This document shows, piece after piece, positions 1 through 11,160 of a DNA stretch of 64,000 nt (position 1 is the stretch's first letter; each line of letters opens with the position of its first letter). The notes beneath the pieces are model-generated. The model saw only the letters and a list, made by a program, of their open reading frames with translations, was not told where the DNA came from and did no database searches. Origin of the DNA: Nilaparvata lugens (taxonomy: Eukaryota; Arthropoda; Insecta; Hemiptera; Delphacidae); contig NC_052505.1 in assembly GCF_014356525.2 (NCBI RefSeq), positions 48,686,906-48,750,905 of the forward strand, written 5' to 3'. The translations under genes and the position numbers were made by a program.

Positions 1-92
1 ATTACTGAAGTACTTCAAAATACTTTTGAAATCAATTTCATTTAAAACAATCAATAGTCTTTTTTTATGCTTTGTTTTGGAAACTAAGCCCG

Positions 93-1116
93 TCACCGAG
101 CGTAGGCCTCCCCCAGGTTGATCCATCTCTGTCGATCTCTGGCTGCTTCCATCCAGTTGACTCCTGCTATTCCGACGATGTCATCCTTCCATCTCACTCT
201 TGGCCTGCCGACGTTCCTCTTCCTCCACGATGGCTCCCATTCAGTCACTTTCTTCGTCCATCTTCCGTCTTGTAGTCGCGAAACGTGTCCTGCCCATTTC
301 CACTTCAATCTTCTTACAGTTACAATGACGTCTTCCAACTTGATTTTGCTCTTGATGGTTGAAGTGCGAATTCTTTGCATACGGTGAATGTTCAGAATGC
401 TTCTTTCCATAGCCAGTTGGGTTTTACGAATAGAGTCTATAGTGCTAGCTCTACAGGCCCAGGTTTGTGCGCCGTACGTAAGAGTGGGGAACACACACGA
501 TCTAAGAACTTTGGTTTTGGATGATAAGCTGACTTCTTTATTTTTCATGATGCATTGAGCGACCAGAACTTGTTCCAGGCAGCTGTTCGTCTTCGTTTGA
601 GCTCTTTTTCCTCTCTTTTATCGAATGAGAAACACTGACCAAGATAGACTATTTCCTGCGTCCAATTTAAAGCCTTTCCATCCAGCTCAATTATTCCTGG
701 GGCCGCATTTGTCATGAGGTTGGTCTTTTCAGGATTGATTTCAAGCCCAGCTTTCTTACTTGCCTCTGCCAGCTCTAATATCATATTTTTCAGTTCCTGT
801 AGTGACTTTCCTATCAACACCACGTCATCTGCAAGTCTCAGGTGGCTCAGGTGCTCCCCTCTTATTGAGATACCTCTTCTTTCCCATTCCAGCTGTTTGA
901 ACACCTCCTGGAGAGCTGAATTGAAGAAAATCGGTGATAAGGGATCGCCCTGCTTGACTCCTCTACTCAGTTTGAAATACCTTCCTGCTCTCTCAAGACG
1001 AATTCTCGCAGCACTACTCTCATAATAATTCTTGAGAATGTTCAAATAGACTTCAGGCACTCCCTGCTCACGAAGAGACTTGAACAAAAAGCCATGATTC
1101 AAACTGTCAAAAGCTT
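93..1116 (-). pseudogene. RTE-like ORF, 3' part: RT palm/thumb and C-terminal domain
   Basis: The reading resumes at [10 protein letters not shown] (1,116) after the insertion. It carries [13 protein letters not shown], the catalytic LADDVVL box and VYLGQ, up to a stop at 545. The downstream part (548-93) is in another frame and contains TLTYGAQTW, WAGHVSR and VGRPRVRWKDD, the conserved C-terminal region of RTE proteins. A single-base shift separates the two frames. Given the many single-base indels elsewhere in this window, the shift could be biological decay or an assembly error. Confidence 0.78.
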
Positions 1117-1117
1117 T

Positions 1118-1136
1118 ATGTATGTGTGTATGTGTA

Positions 1137-1221
<85 letters not shown>

Positions 1222-1480
1222 TGTATATATGTGTGTATGTGTATATATGTATATATATATATATGTATATATGTATGTATGTATATATGTGTGTATATTG
1301 TATATTATATATTTTTCTCTCTTTCGTTTTCGTTTTCAATAAATATTGTTTTTTTCTGTCTCTCTGATGCTCCTCCATGCGGACGTGACTTAGTCACTTG
1401 CATGGTAGAATATTTCTGTATATTATGTGAAATTTCTGCAAGTGCAATTTTGTAATTATTTTGTTTTTTTATACGGAAAT
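1118..1480 (-). mobile_element. Short insertion with AT-rich microsatellite tail inside the RTE-like RT
   Basis: A 363-bp block interrupts the RT between identical 8-bp copies of AAAGCTTT (1,110-1,117 and 1,481-1,488). Removing the block and one copy restores the RT frame across the junction. On the minus strand the body (about 1,480-1,315) is unique sequence and the 3' end is a long (TA)n/(CATA)n tract. This looks like a SINE or a truncated retroelement with a simple-repeat tail. I see no clear pol III A/B boxes and cannot name the family. Confidence 0.6.
1120..1312. repeat. (TA)n / (TATG)n microsatellite
   Basis: About 190 bp of alternating TA with interspersed TATG/TGTG steps. It is the apparent 3' tail of the small insertion. 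The long open frames it creates on both strands (runs of YIYIY) are composition artefacts and not genes. Confidence 0.9.
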
Positions 1481-1488
1481 AAAGCTTT

Positions 1489-3262
1489 CTTATAATCTAT
1501 AAAGGCCATATAAATCTTAATTCGATATTCAGAACACTTTTCGATCAATTGGTTTATTATATGTAAATTATCAACTGTTGAGAATCCTCTTCTGAAACCA
1601 GCTTGCTCATTTGGTTGATGAATTATAAGGATTGGCTGAATACGATTTGACATGGCTTTCATAAATAACTTTCCAATGCATGATGTAATACTTATTGGGC
1701 GATAGTTATTTATGTTATAAATGTCACCTTTTTTGAATAGAAGAATTATATCTGCTAATTTCCACTGGTATGGAACCAGTTGCTCTTTAAGTATTTTATT
1801 GAAACAATCAACAAGCGCTCTCAAAATGTTTGCCGAGATAGCTTTTATCATCTCATTAGAAATATTATCTATTCCAGCCATCTTATTATTTTTCAATCCC
1901 TTTATAATATCAGACAATTCTTGTTCATGGAAATCGGGTAATTCTTCTTGTGCAGCTGTGACCGTAGTATATGTATCTATACCATTCGAACTTTTGAATA
2001 ACTCCTCATAATACATAGATGCTTTCTCAATGATGCCTTCTCTCCTCCTATCGATACAGCCTCTTTTGTCTTTCAAACCCGTATTCCATTCCACACCATT
2101 TGAAAGTTTTCTCTTGATTTTCCTTGTAGAGCCTTCAGTTTCTAGAATTTGGTTTATTATATTATTTTCATATTGCTGTAAATCGTTGCGAATATGGCAC
2201 CTTGCTAATTTGCATAATAAATTATATTCCAACTTTTCTCTTGCATTTTTATGTTTTTTATGCTTCATATCCTCACGAGCTTTTATTATTTCTTTTGTGC
2301 TTTGTGATAATTTACCCAAGCTGCTACCTTGTGAAACCTCAAAAGTGTTTTTTATAGCACTTTCCAATATATTATAACTGTCTTGTAAACTAGTTTGGTG
2401 ATGAGTGAAATTTATCAATTGTATTTTTTGCTCCAGCTCTCTTAAACCATTGTTATTAATCACTGGTGTTCTGCTCATAGTCCTGTTCCACTCTATTCTA
2501 GGTCTTCTTGTTGACCAATCTGGTGAAAGCTCAATTATTATCAATCTGTGATCAGTTGCAAAATTAATTCTTCCTGTCACTTCAAAACGCTTAATAATTC
2601 CTCTTTGAGCGGTCAGCACATAATCTATTTCGTTCTTAGTCTGTTGATTGGGCGAAATCCACGTCCACTTTTTCCCAGCTCTTTTTTTGAAAAAAGAATT
2701 GATTATCTTCAAGCCCTGCTGAAAACAGAAATCGACCAACAACTGTCCTGCTCCATTCCTTCTGCCATAACCATATTTGCCTACTACATTTGCTTCGTTG
2801 TCTTCCTGCAGACCGACCTGAGCGTTGAAATCTCCTAGAATTATTTTTGCATTTTTCCAGTTATTTTTTTCATGTCTGATTGCTGTTGACAATTGCTCGT
2901 AGAACGCCTCACGCTCTTCCTCCTCAGCTTCTGCAGTCGGAGAGTAAACTTGATATAAGCTTAATATCTTAGAACAACCTATTCTTATTCTTAGAACAGC
3001 GAGTCTTTCTGTTATGCCTTTAAATTCAATTATTCTTGATTTTAATTTTTCTTTGATTATAAATCCAACTCCTTTTTGGCCTTGAGTTTCTCCAAAATGG
3101 TAGAAAATATATCCACTCTTTCTTTGTAAGATTTTTTCATAGTTCCTTCTCACTTCAGATACTCCTAGAACATCTATACTTGTTTCTCCTAGTGCTTCTT
3201 CCAATTCACAAAGTCTTTCTTCTGTTCTTAGAGTGCGAACATTTAGAGTTCCTATAATTAAT
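1489..3262 (-). pseudogene. RTE-like ORF, 5' part: endonuclease plus first half of RT
   Basis: About 590 codons are open without interruption. The N-terminal endonuclease shows GTLNVRTL, then VLGVSEVRR, ILGDFNAQVG, NEIDYVL and FATDHRLI, the usual catalytic landmarks. The RT fingers and palm begin with MAGIDNISNEMI, then NNYRPISITS and AGFRRGFST, and end at FIDYKKA, where the insertion begins. The endonuclease makes the target nick and RT copies the RNA in target-primed reverse transcription. The first ~36 in-frame codons upstream (3,372-3,264) belong to a different LINE, so the open frame there is a chance fusion. Confidence 0.8.
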
Positions 3263-4824
3263 CCTGGGGGGTTTTTCCTGGTGAAACCAAGAATAGCCAA
3301 CTTATTCAGAAGGACTGTATGATCAACAGTATCGAATGCTTTAGAGAAATAAATAGGGTGAGGATGGTGCATTTTCTTTGGTTCATAGCTAACCTTATAT
3401 CATCAGTGACACGAAGCAGAGCTGTCTCAGTTGAATGGAATTTTCTGAAGCCTGATTGAAAGTTATGAAGCTTACTATTGTTGTCTAGAAATTTTACAAC
3501 TTGAGCATGAATGAGTCTTTCTAGCACTTTGGACAATGCAGGTAAAATACTGATTGGTCTAAAATCCTCAACTTTATTGGGTGATGGAACTTTATTTAGA
3601 GGGCGAACCAGAGCAAACTTCCAGTTTTCAGGGAAAATGCCTTCTTCAAGTGACTTGTTGAAAATGTATGTAATGGTTGGTAAAACAGCGAATAACATCT
3701 TCTTGATAAATTTAATAGGAATTTTGTCTACACCCATAGCATGACCATGAATACGTTGAATTGCTCTGAAAGTGTCTTCTTCTGAGATTGGATGGAAATG
3801 AAATTGATCAGTGATTGGTAAATCTAAGTTTGTAACCTGCTCTTTAAGATCATCGATATGATTAGCAATGACAACTTCGTCGCGTTGGTTAGAGTGTGAA
3901 ACGAAATGGTCATTTATATTATTCAATGGTAAGTCAATTTGTGGATTCGATTTCTGTTTGCCAAGCCCGAATTCTTTTATTCCCTGCCAAAGTGATTTAG
4001 AGTCTTGTCTATTGTTTGTCATAAACGAATTCAAGTACCTAATCTTTGAGTTCCGTAATTCCTGTTTAACCCTATTTCTAAGGCTCCTATACTCTATCAA
4101 ACTGTCCAAGTCAAACTGTCTTTTTAAATTTTCTATGTGCTTTGTCTCTACGTCCCATCATCCTAAGTATGTCTTCAGTCATCCACGGTACTCGTCGTTT
4201 TCTATCAATCCTCCTTGTCACATAAGGTGCATGTTTGTCATACAAAGTCAAAGTCCAATTCTCGAAAGTCTTGACCATGTCATCAACTGAGGGTAATGCT
4301 TCAATTTGATGTCATGGAGTCTGAGCCACATCAGTCAGGAAGGCGGCTTCATCAAAGTTTTTGAAGTCTCTATAAGTGATAATTTTCTGTTCTGGCTTGG
4401 GTATCTTATGGGAAAGTACACAGTAGATCAAATCATGTCTAGAAATAGCTGGGACTGAGATTTGGCCTGCTTGAACAACCTCATTGGGATCACTAACAAT
4501 GAGAAGGTCAATGAGTGTGTCTGATTCATTAGTATGATGAGTTGGATCGAGAGGTAAAATAGTCATGTTTAGGCATTGGAAAATTGTAGTCAGTTGAAAG
4601 TAGTCAAAGTAACGATTTGTCATGTTCAAGTCGGTGTTCATATCCCCCATAACTAGTATACGGTTATAACAAGGCATAAGAGAAAGCAAGGCATTTTCGA
4701 AATCTGTGAAATGACCTATTTTTGGTGGGCGATAACAGATACCAACGAGTAATTTATCAGTACTAGATAAGGATAATTCAAGTAGCATAAACTCTGGTCT
4801 GGAACAATACTCTTGTTTAGATGT
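3258..4824 (-). pseudogene. Jockey/CR1-like LINE ORF2, middle part: endonuclease C-half and RT N-half
   Basis: Minus-strand remains of a second LINE. Positions 4,788-4,312 encode the endonuclease C-half (VGICYRPPK, ILVMGDMNTDL, SDTLIDLL, SRHDLIYC). Positions 4,310-4,110 show linker coding in shifting frames (RRVPWMTEDI). Positions 4,109-3,320 encode RT with DFRPISILPALSKVLERL, FQSGFRKFHSTETALL and, after a frameshift, FSKAFDTVDHTVL (3,372-3,264). The RTE-like element breaks it near 3,262, and the LTR element separates it at 4,824 from its N-terminal endonuclease at 13,143-13,506. The reading frame is continuous across the LTR insertion once that element and one ATGT copy are removed. Confidence 0.82.
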
Positions 4825-6812
4825 TGTAACATATTAAATCTGGGTAGATAAAAAGCCCTAACAGAAATAGTAATAGGTCTAAAAATAAAGTAATTGGCTA
4901 ATATCGCCAAGCAGATAATAACCAAGATTAGATAGCATCAGCTTGTTCTGGCTAAATGGTACAAGAACCTAAAAAGGATTTGAAGGAAGTTTATTGCTCA
5001 TAAATAGATTATTATATAAAATATTTGAAGATTGAGGTTATGTAGATGTATTCACGGATCGGTGACCTAGAGATCGATCAAACCGAAGAACGTAGAATCT
5101 GACCAAAACCCCTTGGCAGAGCTTTATGGCAATCGGATGGTGTGCAATGTGAAAAAACACCTGTCCACGTGGCTAATTATTAGGTAGCATGGAATTAATA
5201 TTATGTATAGAATATTAACTAGCATGCAAAGAGCATAAATAAAAACCAAATAAAAATAATTTAATGTATTCAGGAAATAAGAGTTACCAGGCGCATGAAT
5301 ACCGAATAAAATTTGCATGCACCAATAGTAAAACGGCAGTTAATAGGCGGCAACTGTAGGCCAATTCAAAAATATTTATATATATTATATAAATGTACTA
5401 GATTTTGTGTAAAAATTTGTGTAATCTATGTTATCAATATGGCTCGAATGCAAAGAAATTATTAATCATATAATCTAAGCAATATTTTGGCATTTTTTGT
5501 AAGATCTATTTGAATTTAATGGCGGAGGATTGGGATATTTAAATTTTATGCTAATTTGAAAGTCGGAAAGAGGATCTGTAAAACTTGAAAAGGAAGAACC
5601 AGCACTCGCCAGCCAAATGCCACCATAAGAGGACCCCAAATATTTTAGAGCGAAGTACCTTACTAATGATTTTGTAAAAATTAAAGTTAAAGTAAATTAT
5701 TAAATTTCTTAAAAGACTTCGTGATGCTATTGTGAAGCAGAAGTCATTTTTCATTTTAATTAAATTTATAACCCCGTGGAGGAGACGATTCCGGCTACCA
5801 TATTCCCGGACCACATGGAGTTGGATCGACATCGGCGGCTTACAAGAAGATTTTCGACACGTGAGTGATTAAATTTGAATTTAGTGATGGGCGCCCTAGT
5901 GCTTCGAATTAATCTGATGATCAAAGCTAGCTCGCCGAAAGGGTTATTATAAATTGAGAAATTAATAAGAGTAATACTTGCGCAAGTAAAAATTAGTATT
6001 AAAGGTATTTAATTGAAAGAAAAATATATAGATCAATTTTTTAGAAATTTCTATTTAATCAAGAAGTACGAAATCTAGGCTATTAAAACATATGCATATA
6101 ATATTTAATTTTTTGCAATACAATTTGCGATAATTTATCATAGTTCTAATTCACTAGATGAATGGCTCTACCTATTCCGTCAGGTGCCGAATCTTGCACC
6201 CTGAGATGACAATATATATTCGATACAAATAAATCTACTAAATACTAGAGATTTTAATATATATATATATTTGGATTATTAGTGGCTAATTTATCAAGCT
6301 GATCTTAGAGCACATATTTTTGATTGAATTATCCAAGTCGACAAGTATTAGCAAGTGCATGTCGCAGCTACATGCAAAGGATGCATATGATTTTAAGATA
6401 AAGGCACATGGTAATGATTCGTGCCATAAATCTAGAATATAAAGTTTAGCCTGTGATATTTTGCTGATATAAAATTATTGTTCTATTTTTTATATTATAT
6501 TTTTTATCGCTCTATATATATTTTTTGCCTCGATTGATCTTTGCATTATTTGTGTAATATATGTATGAAACTTTCATGGTGTGCAATTTATTTTTTATTC
6601 CTCAACACTATAGTATAAGTATCATTTTTATATATATTTATTATTTATTGAATTACAAGAGTTATAGGAGAAGCCCATATCTAGGCCTATCAAGATTTTT
6701 TAAGACTGAATACTATTAGAAAACCACGACCTAATTATATCAAATCTCATGCTTTACCGACTGATGCCAAGCAGGAGGCTAATCGTTATTTAAATATAAG
6801 AATAACGTGACA
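4825..6812 (+). repeat. 5' LTR (1,988 bp)
   Basis: Starts TGTAACATATT and ends AATAACGTGACA. It matches the 3' LTR along its whole length. The differences I found by eye are almost all one-base insertions or deletions in short runs. It has no coding content. The small open frame at 5,551-5,832 recurs in shortened form in the other LTR and looks fortuitous. Confidence 0.93.
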
Positions 6813-6820
6813 CAAAGACA

Positions 6821-6834
6821 TGTCGCCCAACGTG
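6821..6834 (+). promoter_or_regulatory. Primer-binding-site-like sequence after the 5' LTR
   Basis: TGTCGCCCAACGTG lies 8 nt after the LTR end. The CGCCCAACGTG core resembles the tRNA-Lys-type primer sites of insect gypsy elements, but the first bases do not match the usual TGGCG. A 17-bp stretch containing the upstream part (6,809-6,825) recurs exactly at 6,850-6,866, followed by a variant TACCAACGTGGG. Which copy primes is not decidable here. Confidence 0.45.
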
Positions 6835-7296
6835 ATAGGCCACAGATACGACACAAAGACATGTCGTACCAACGTGGGACTGATGATGAGAGCCAAGCTC
6901 ATTGAATAATTATTTGAAATTAAGTCAATAACCATATTGAAAATTATAGATAACTTATACGAGTTGTGAGGAAAACTGGCGAAGGGAAATTTGTATTACT
7001 TTTTGGGGAATCAATAGCTTTAAATAAAGAGAAATTATATGTTTTAAAGAAAATTTTATATTATTATTATTGTAGAAAATATATTTTATAGAGAGAGCTA
7101 TTATATTTTATGGGCCTAAACTGCTAGTCAGAAATCAATGAATAGTATTATTATATTATAAGAGCTTAAGTAATAAATAGGTTACCTGGCTTGTAATGTC
7201 CATAGGCCTATCCTCATTTGTGTCCTTATTAATGCCTTGTTGGCCAAAACTTTCACTTTTTTAACAAACACTTGACACTTAATCCATTTTTAAAAT

Positions 7297-8293
7297 ATGA
7301 GTCTCTTTTCGTCCACGCAAAGTAAGGTAGCAGACACACTGCAGACGGCGATAGTAGCGGAGATCGACGCTGAGGGGGGCGCGATGGAGTCCAACGCCCA
7401 GATATCTTCAATCACCGCCAAGAATCCTGTGAACAGTAATAAACCGTTAAATGTCTCCCAAGAAGCAATAAGGAGGGTTATAGTAGAGGGGATGATCAAG
7501 TCATTTTCTAATAGTTTAGAAAAAACAATGACCACAGTAATGAAGACTTAAAGGCGGAAATGAAGGAAATGCGGGAATCACTGAAGGATACATCGGTAAG
7601 AATGGATAAGGAGACTGCGGAAAGAATAGATAACCTACCAGCACAAAACACTTCACAAATTCATGAAATAGCTACAAACAGGAACAATAGTCAACTTATT
7701 TCCATAAATAAACAACAGAATAGTAAATCTACACAAATAGCTCACCTAAATTCTGATATAAATCAAAACAAAGTACAACTTAATTCATTGGAGACAGCCG
7801 TTGGAGAACAGCAATTATTTTCATCTGAATTAAATGCCGAAGTAGTAGATAATGAACAGAAGCTTCTAGTCATTGGAAACAGGCCCAAGAGAAGTTGGTA
7901 CAACTTGAAAGTCAAATACATCAATTTCCGCACGAGAATATAGAGCCTATTCCCATAGCAACGTTTGATTCACTACACAGTTTCAATGAATTAGGCCGTT
8001 TTGACAATACAGACCGCTATCTCCAACCTAAAGAATTTATAGATCAGATAAAACTAGTTCAATCATTAACACCCACCTCTTGGAATTTTTGGCGTCTTCG
8101 ATTATCCAGTTTGTTAAGCGGTGAACCTCTGATATTCTTCCAGATCCATAATCACGAATTCAGGACGTTAGACGAGTTCAGTGCAGCTTTCCTGGAACAA
8201 TATTGGAGTAAAAATAGACAAATGGATGCACTAGCAATATCATTGCTTGTGAGTTTAATTCTAGGACAGACGACACATCCATCATTTTGTTAA
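7297..8293 (+). pseudogene. Gag-like region of the LTR element, in broken frames
   Basis: Three overlapping frames cover a polypeptide of about 330 residues. They are 7,297-7,551 (starts MSLFSSTQSK), 7,560-7,943 (polar, heptad-like, probable coiled coil) and 7,895-8,293. The last contains FDNTDRYLQPKEFIDQI, then SWNFWRLRLSSLLSGEPL and EFSAAFLEQYW, the spacing of hydrophobic and Trp residues seen in gypsy-type capsid domains. Breaks between frames are small indels. Capsid would package the element RNA. The gag call is from pattern, not from a database match. Confidence 0.6.
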
Positions 8294-8330
8294 TACCCTT
8301 AAACTGAAAAATGCTCAATTAGATGAGCCA

Positions 8331-8929
8331 ATGTGTGATTCAGTTTTAGCAAATATAATCGTAAAAAAGCTACCTTTCCAAGTCAGAACAGCATTGGCTA
8401 CACAGCCAATAACTAGTTGCAAACAGCTGATAGATTATTTATACAATATACAATCTATGATGGCAATATCAAATCACGGTCAGATCAAATGTATGCACAG
8501 AATCAACCTAATTCAAAAATTAATCAGTACACCAGCCAAGCCTATGAATCAGTACCATATGATCGCTCACGATCTACCCCTCAATTTAAACGCCGCTATA
8601 ATCATAATCAAAATAACAGCTGGAATAATAGAAGTTTTCAGAATCGTCAAACAAACCATTATCCACAGCAAACCTATGAAAGAAAGTATTATTATGGCCG
8701 TGATCGATTAAACTCACATAATAATCACACACAAAACAGTTACAACAGAAATTATAAACCGCCACCTCAACAAGTAAGTACAAATTATACATTAGCACAT
8801 GCAATAGGATTGAATCAACAAAAAACCCGGAACCCAGCACCCACGACCCGCCATCAGATATTCAGAAAACTACAGCTAATAAACCAGGACTATATGATAC
8901 CCCGATATAACAAGCACAAGCTCAAATAA
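8331..8929 (+). pseudogene. Gag C-terminal, Asn/Gln/Arg/Tyr-rich nucleocapsid-like region
   Basis: Continues the gag-like region: 8,331-8,416 still resembles capsid (NIIVKKLPFQVRTAL). The 8,417-8,929 frame is rich in N, Q, R and Y (RRYNHNQNNSWNNR, NYKPPPQQ), the composition of a nucleic-acid-binding tail. No CCHC zinc knuckle is visible. It stops at 8,929 shortly before the novel ORF. Confidence 0.5.
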
Positions 8930-8995
8930 ACAAACCAAGAAAATCAAGATATTTCAACGTCATACACCACATTCAGAAATGATTTACCGGAGACT

Positions 8996-10303
8996 TTGTT
9001 ACAAGAAACACAAGATAACCCACCACCAGACACACAGGAGCCCATACAAGACAGCCTATCACAAAAAACCGCCGCCCAACATGCAATTAAAGCCAACCGC
9101 AAGCATCAGCCTCTACTAAGTTTCCTGTTTCCCACTGAAGACCAATCACCGCCGGAGAACACAAACAGTCGACAGGAGGAGACCAACACCGCACCAGCGC
9201 ATCATTCGACCCCACCAAGACACCCCAAGGAACCCAGGATAGAGGACCAAGAGGATGACACCAGGGAGGACGGACTGCAGGACCGGAGGAGCGCCCACCG
9301 CAAGGCCCGGAGACGGAAGCGCCCGAGGACACCGGACGGCCGACATCAGGACGAGGAGGACGACATTCGGGAGAGGAGCATGCATCATAAGGCCCGGAGG
9401 CGGAAGAAACGGAGGGACCGCGCTCGCCGATGGAGGCCGCATGCACGGTTCAAACGCCCGAAGAGGATACCGGACCGGGACCAGGTTGGAGAACAGACCA
9501 CCGACGGCGTGCATCCGCGGCACATACGCTTCAAGAGAGCCGATCAGCGATGTGACCGGAATAATAGGCCAAAGAAATATAACAAAAATGGAACTGGTAA
9601 CAAAGCAAATATGGATTCATGCATGGGCAAAAAGGAAATGGAAGATGGACTAATGAAGAATGGAAAGTGGTTAATAAGAGTGAAAGGAGTAAGGAATAAT
9701 GTCAATAAAATGGAAGTACCGGGCCATTATATGTGGAAAGATTATATTATTAAAGAGCTAATTAGTGTTTTGATTTATTGTATTGTGTGGATTACCATGT
9801 CTGTGATAATATTGAAAAGTGATGCTATTGATGTCATAATTAAGGCCATGTTATTGTTGAAAAAATTTATTAGTGTTGATTGGAAGTGTTATATTATTGA
9901 ATTGTTTATTATGATGATGAAGCCTAATAATGAATTTAAGTGGATAGTCTTGAAAGAAAATAAATGGAAGGCTTTGAATCAATTAAAAGAAATTATTATT
10001 AAAGGATCAAGGAATTGTTTTAAAAGATACACCAGATACAAGGGCTTTAAATTCATGAAGATAAATTATCAATTAGGACAGCCTCAACAATCAACAGCAG
10101 ATAACCTAACCGGTCTTGTAGCTATAACAAGCAGAAAGTCAAAAGATACGGGAAAGCCACGAAATTTCTACATGAAATATCACAGAATTTCAAATAAATA
10201 TGATAAGAAATCAAGGAAAACATTATTATCAAACCGATTACTAACCTTCCTTAATAAATTTAATATTGGTATAGGACCTCGTGGCAACAATCCAATGTTT
10301 TAA
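8996..10303 (+). CDS. Novel basic ORF of the pol-less LTR element (435 aa), function unknown
   Basis: Uninterrupted 435-codon frame where pol would normally lie. I do not recognise it. Residues ~1-60 are polar. Residues ~60-200 are very Arg/Asp/Glu/Pro-rich, with repeated ARRRK blocks, and are encoded by a GC-rich stretch (9,140-9,560) in otherwise AT-rich DNA. Residues ~200-435 are Lys/Ile/Met-rich. They include a hydrophobic stretch near residues 255-280 (SVLIYCIVWITMSVII) that could be a membrane segment, and end ...GPRGNNPMF. A chance frame of this length in AT-rich DNA is unlikely, so it is probably or was recently translated. RNA binding by the basic half is only inference. The start codon is taken as the first Met after the gag stop. 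Confidence 0.5.
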   Translation: MLQETQDNPPPDTQEPIQDSLSQKTAAQHAIKANRKHQPLLSFLFPTEDQSPPENTNSRQEETNTAPAHHSTPPRHPKEPRIEDQEDDTREDGLQDRRSAHRKARRRKRPRTPDGRHQDEEDDIRERSMHHKARRRKKRRDRARRWRPHARFKRPKRIPDRDQVGEQTTDGVHPRHIRFKRADQRCDRNNRPKKYNKNGTGNKANMDSCMGKKEMEDGLMKNGKWLIRVKGVRNNVNKMEVPGHYMWKDYIIKELISVLIYCIVWITMSVIILKSDAIDVIIKAMLLLKKFISVDWKCYIIELFIMMMKPNNEFKWIVLKENKWKALNQLKEIIIKGSRNCFKRYTRYKGFKFMKINYQLGQPQQSTADNLTGLVAITSRKSKDTGKPRNFYMKYHRISNKYDKKSRKTLLSNRLLTFLNKFNIGIGPRGNNPMF

Positions 10304-11160
10304 TTCCTTCCAACCGTTAGAAGCCTGCAATAAGAAAAAGAATAATTTTTAAATATGTAATTAAATTATATACATCAGATAAAAAAGGACACAAGCGGGG
10401 ATAGTAAAATTAAAATTTGTTAATTACCTTTTTAAGAGAAAAAATTGAGCAGTTAGGTTAGTTATGAAATTCGACAGCAAATTATGTAGAACCAGTGACC
10501 AGCTGGGCAAGGCCACCTGAATCAAATATGTAATGCCTGCAAACATATGATTATGAAAAAATACTGTACCCAAAAGTTATTTATTATTGTTATTTATTAT
10601 ATTTATTAATGTCGGTATATTCATTTATATGTTTTATATTTATTACTTTTAATTATGCCACGTTTGTTACCGGAAAAGAGTTAAAGTGAATACCAGCTAC
10701 CAAAACCAAAGAACCATTAGCAAAAGAAAGTATTGTACCTGATGTATAGAAAATTATTTATATTAAGACCTAAGAAATACTATAAGATATAAGCCCAGAA
10801 GTTTTGTGAATCAAAATTATTGTCTAAAAGGAATCATTTGTGAGAATTATGAAATGTGTGTAGTTAGGTTGGCGGCCCTGCAAGCGGCGAATTTAAAAAT
10901 TACTATATGTTAAGTGTTGTCAGGAGGAGTACGTTTAGAAGTTTATATTTATGATATTTTATGTGTGTTGAGGAGGAGAATTTGTTATTGTATTTGATAA
11001 AGGTATAAAGGAGATGCAGCAAATATGTCTGCGATCTGTGATAGAAGTATGAGAGTATAATTTATAAATAAAGTATAGTGTATATCGATGTATTGAAGGG
11101 TGGGTTTTCATTAAAAACATTGTGATTCTCAAATATTTTGAATTCAAACCCAGGGGCGCG
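10304..11160. other. Non-coding 3' internal region of the LTR element
   Basis: About 860 bp between the novel ORF and the 3' LTR, AT-rich, with stops in all frames and no motif I recognise apart from the purine stretch at its end. Confidence 0.6.

Larger units (their letters stand above)
70..3262 (-). mobile_element. RTE-like non-LTR retrotransposon, split by a small insertion
   Basis: Minus-strand LINE with an apurinic-type endonuclease followed by a reverse transcriptase, in the order and style of the RTE clade (endonuclease start with NVRTL, RT with [24 protein letters not shown], then a C-terminal region with TYGAQTW and GRPRVRW). The 5' end joins foreign LINE sequence near 3,262, just before the endonuclease start, so little of the ORF is missing. 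The 3' end is near position 70, where recognisable sequence stops. The coding frame is broken by a 363-bp insertion at 1,118-1,480 and by one frameshift near 545. It lies inside the RT of another LINE. Clade assignment is from motif style only. Confidence 0.8.

Noticed and set aside
1094..1378. Open frames of YIYIY type on both strands
   Set aside because: They are translations of the (TA)n microsatellite.
1456..3372. One 638-codon protein starting MHHPHP
   Set aside because: The first ~36 codons are RT of a different LINE joined by insertion; the rest is the RTE-like ORF.
5551..5832. 93-codon minus frame, repeated as 61 codons at 11,979-12,164
   Set aside because: Lies in both LTR copies, is not conserved in length and has no recognisable feature.
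9087..9523. Two minus-strand ORFs over the GC-rich part of the novel ORF
   Set aside because: They shadow the much longer plus-strand frame and exist because GC-rich sequence has few stops.
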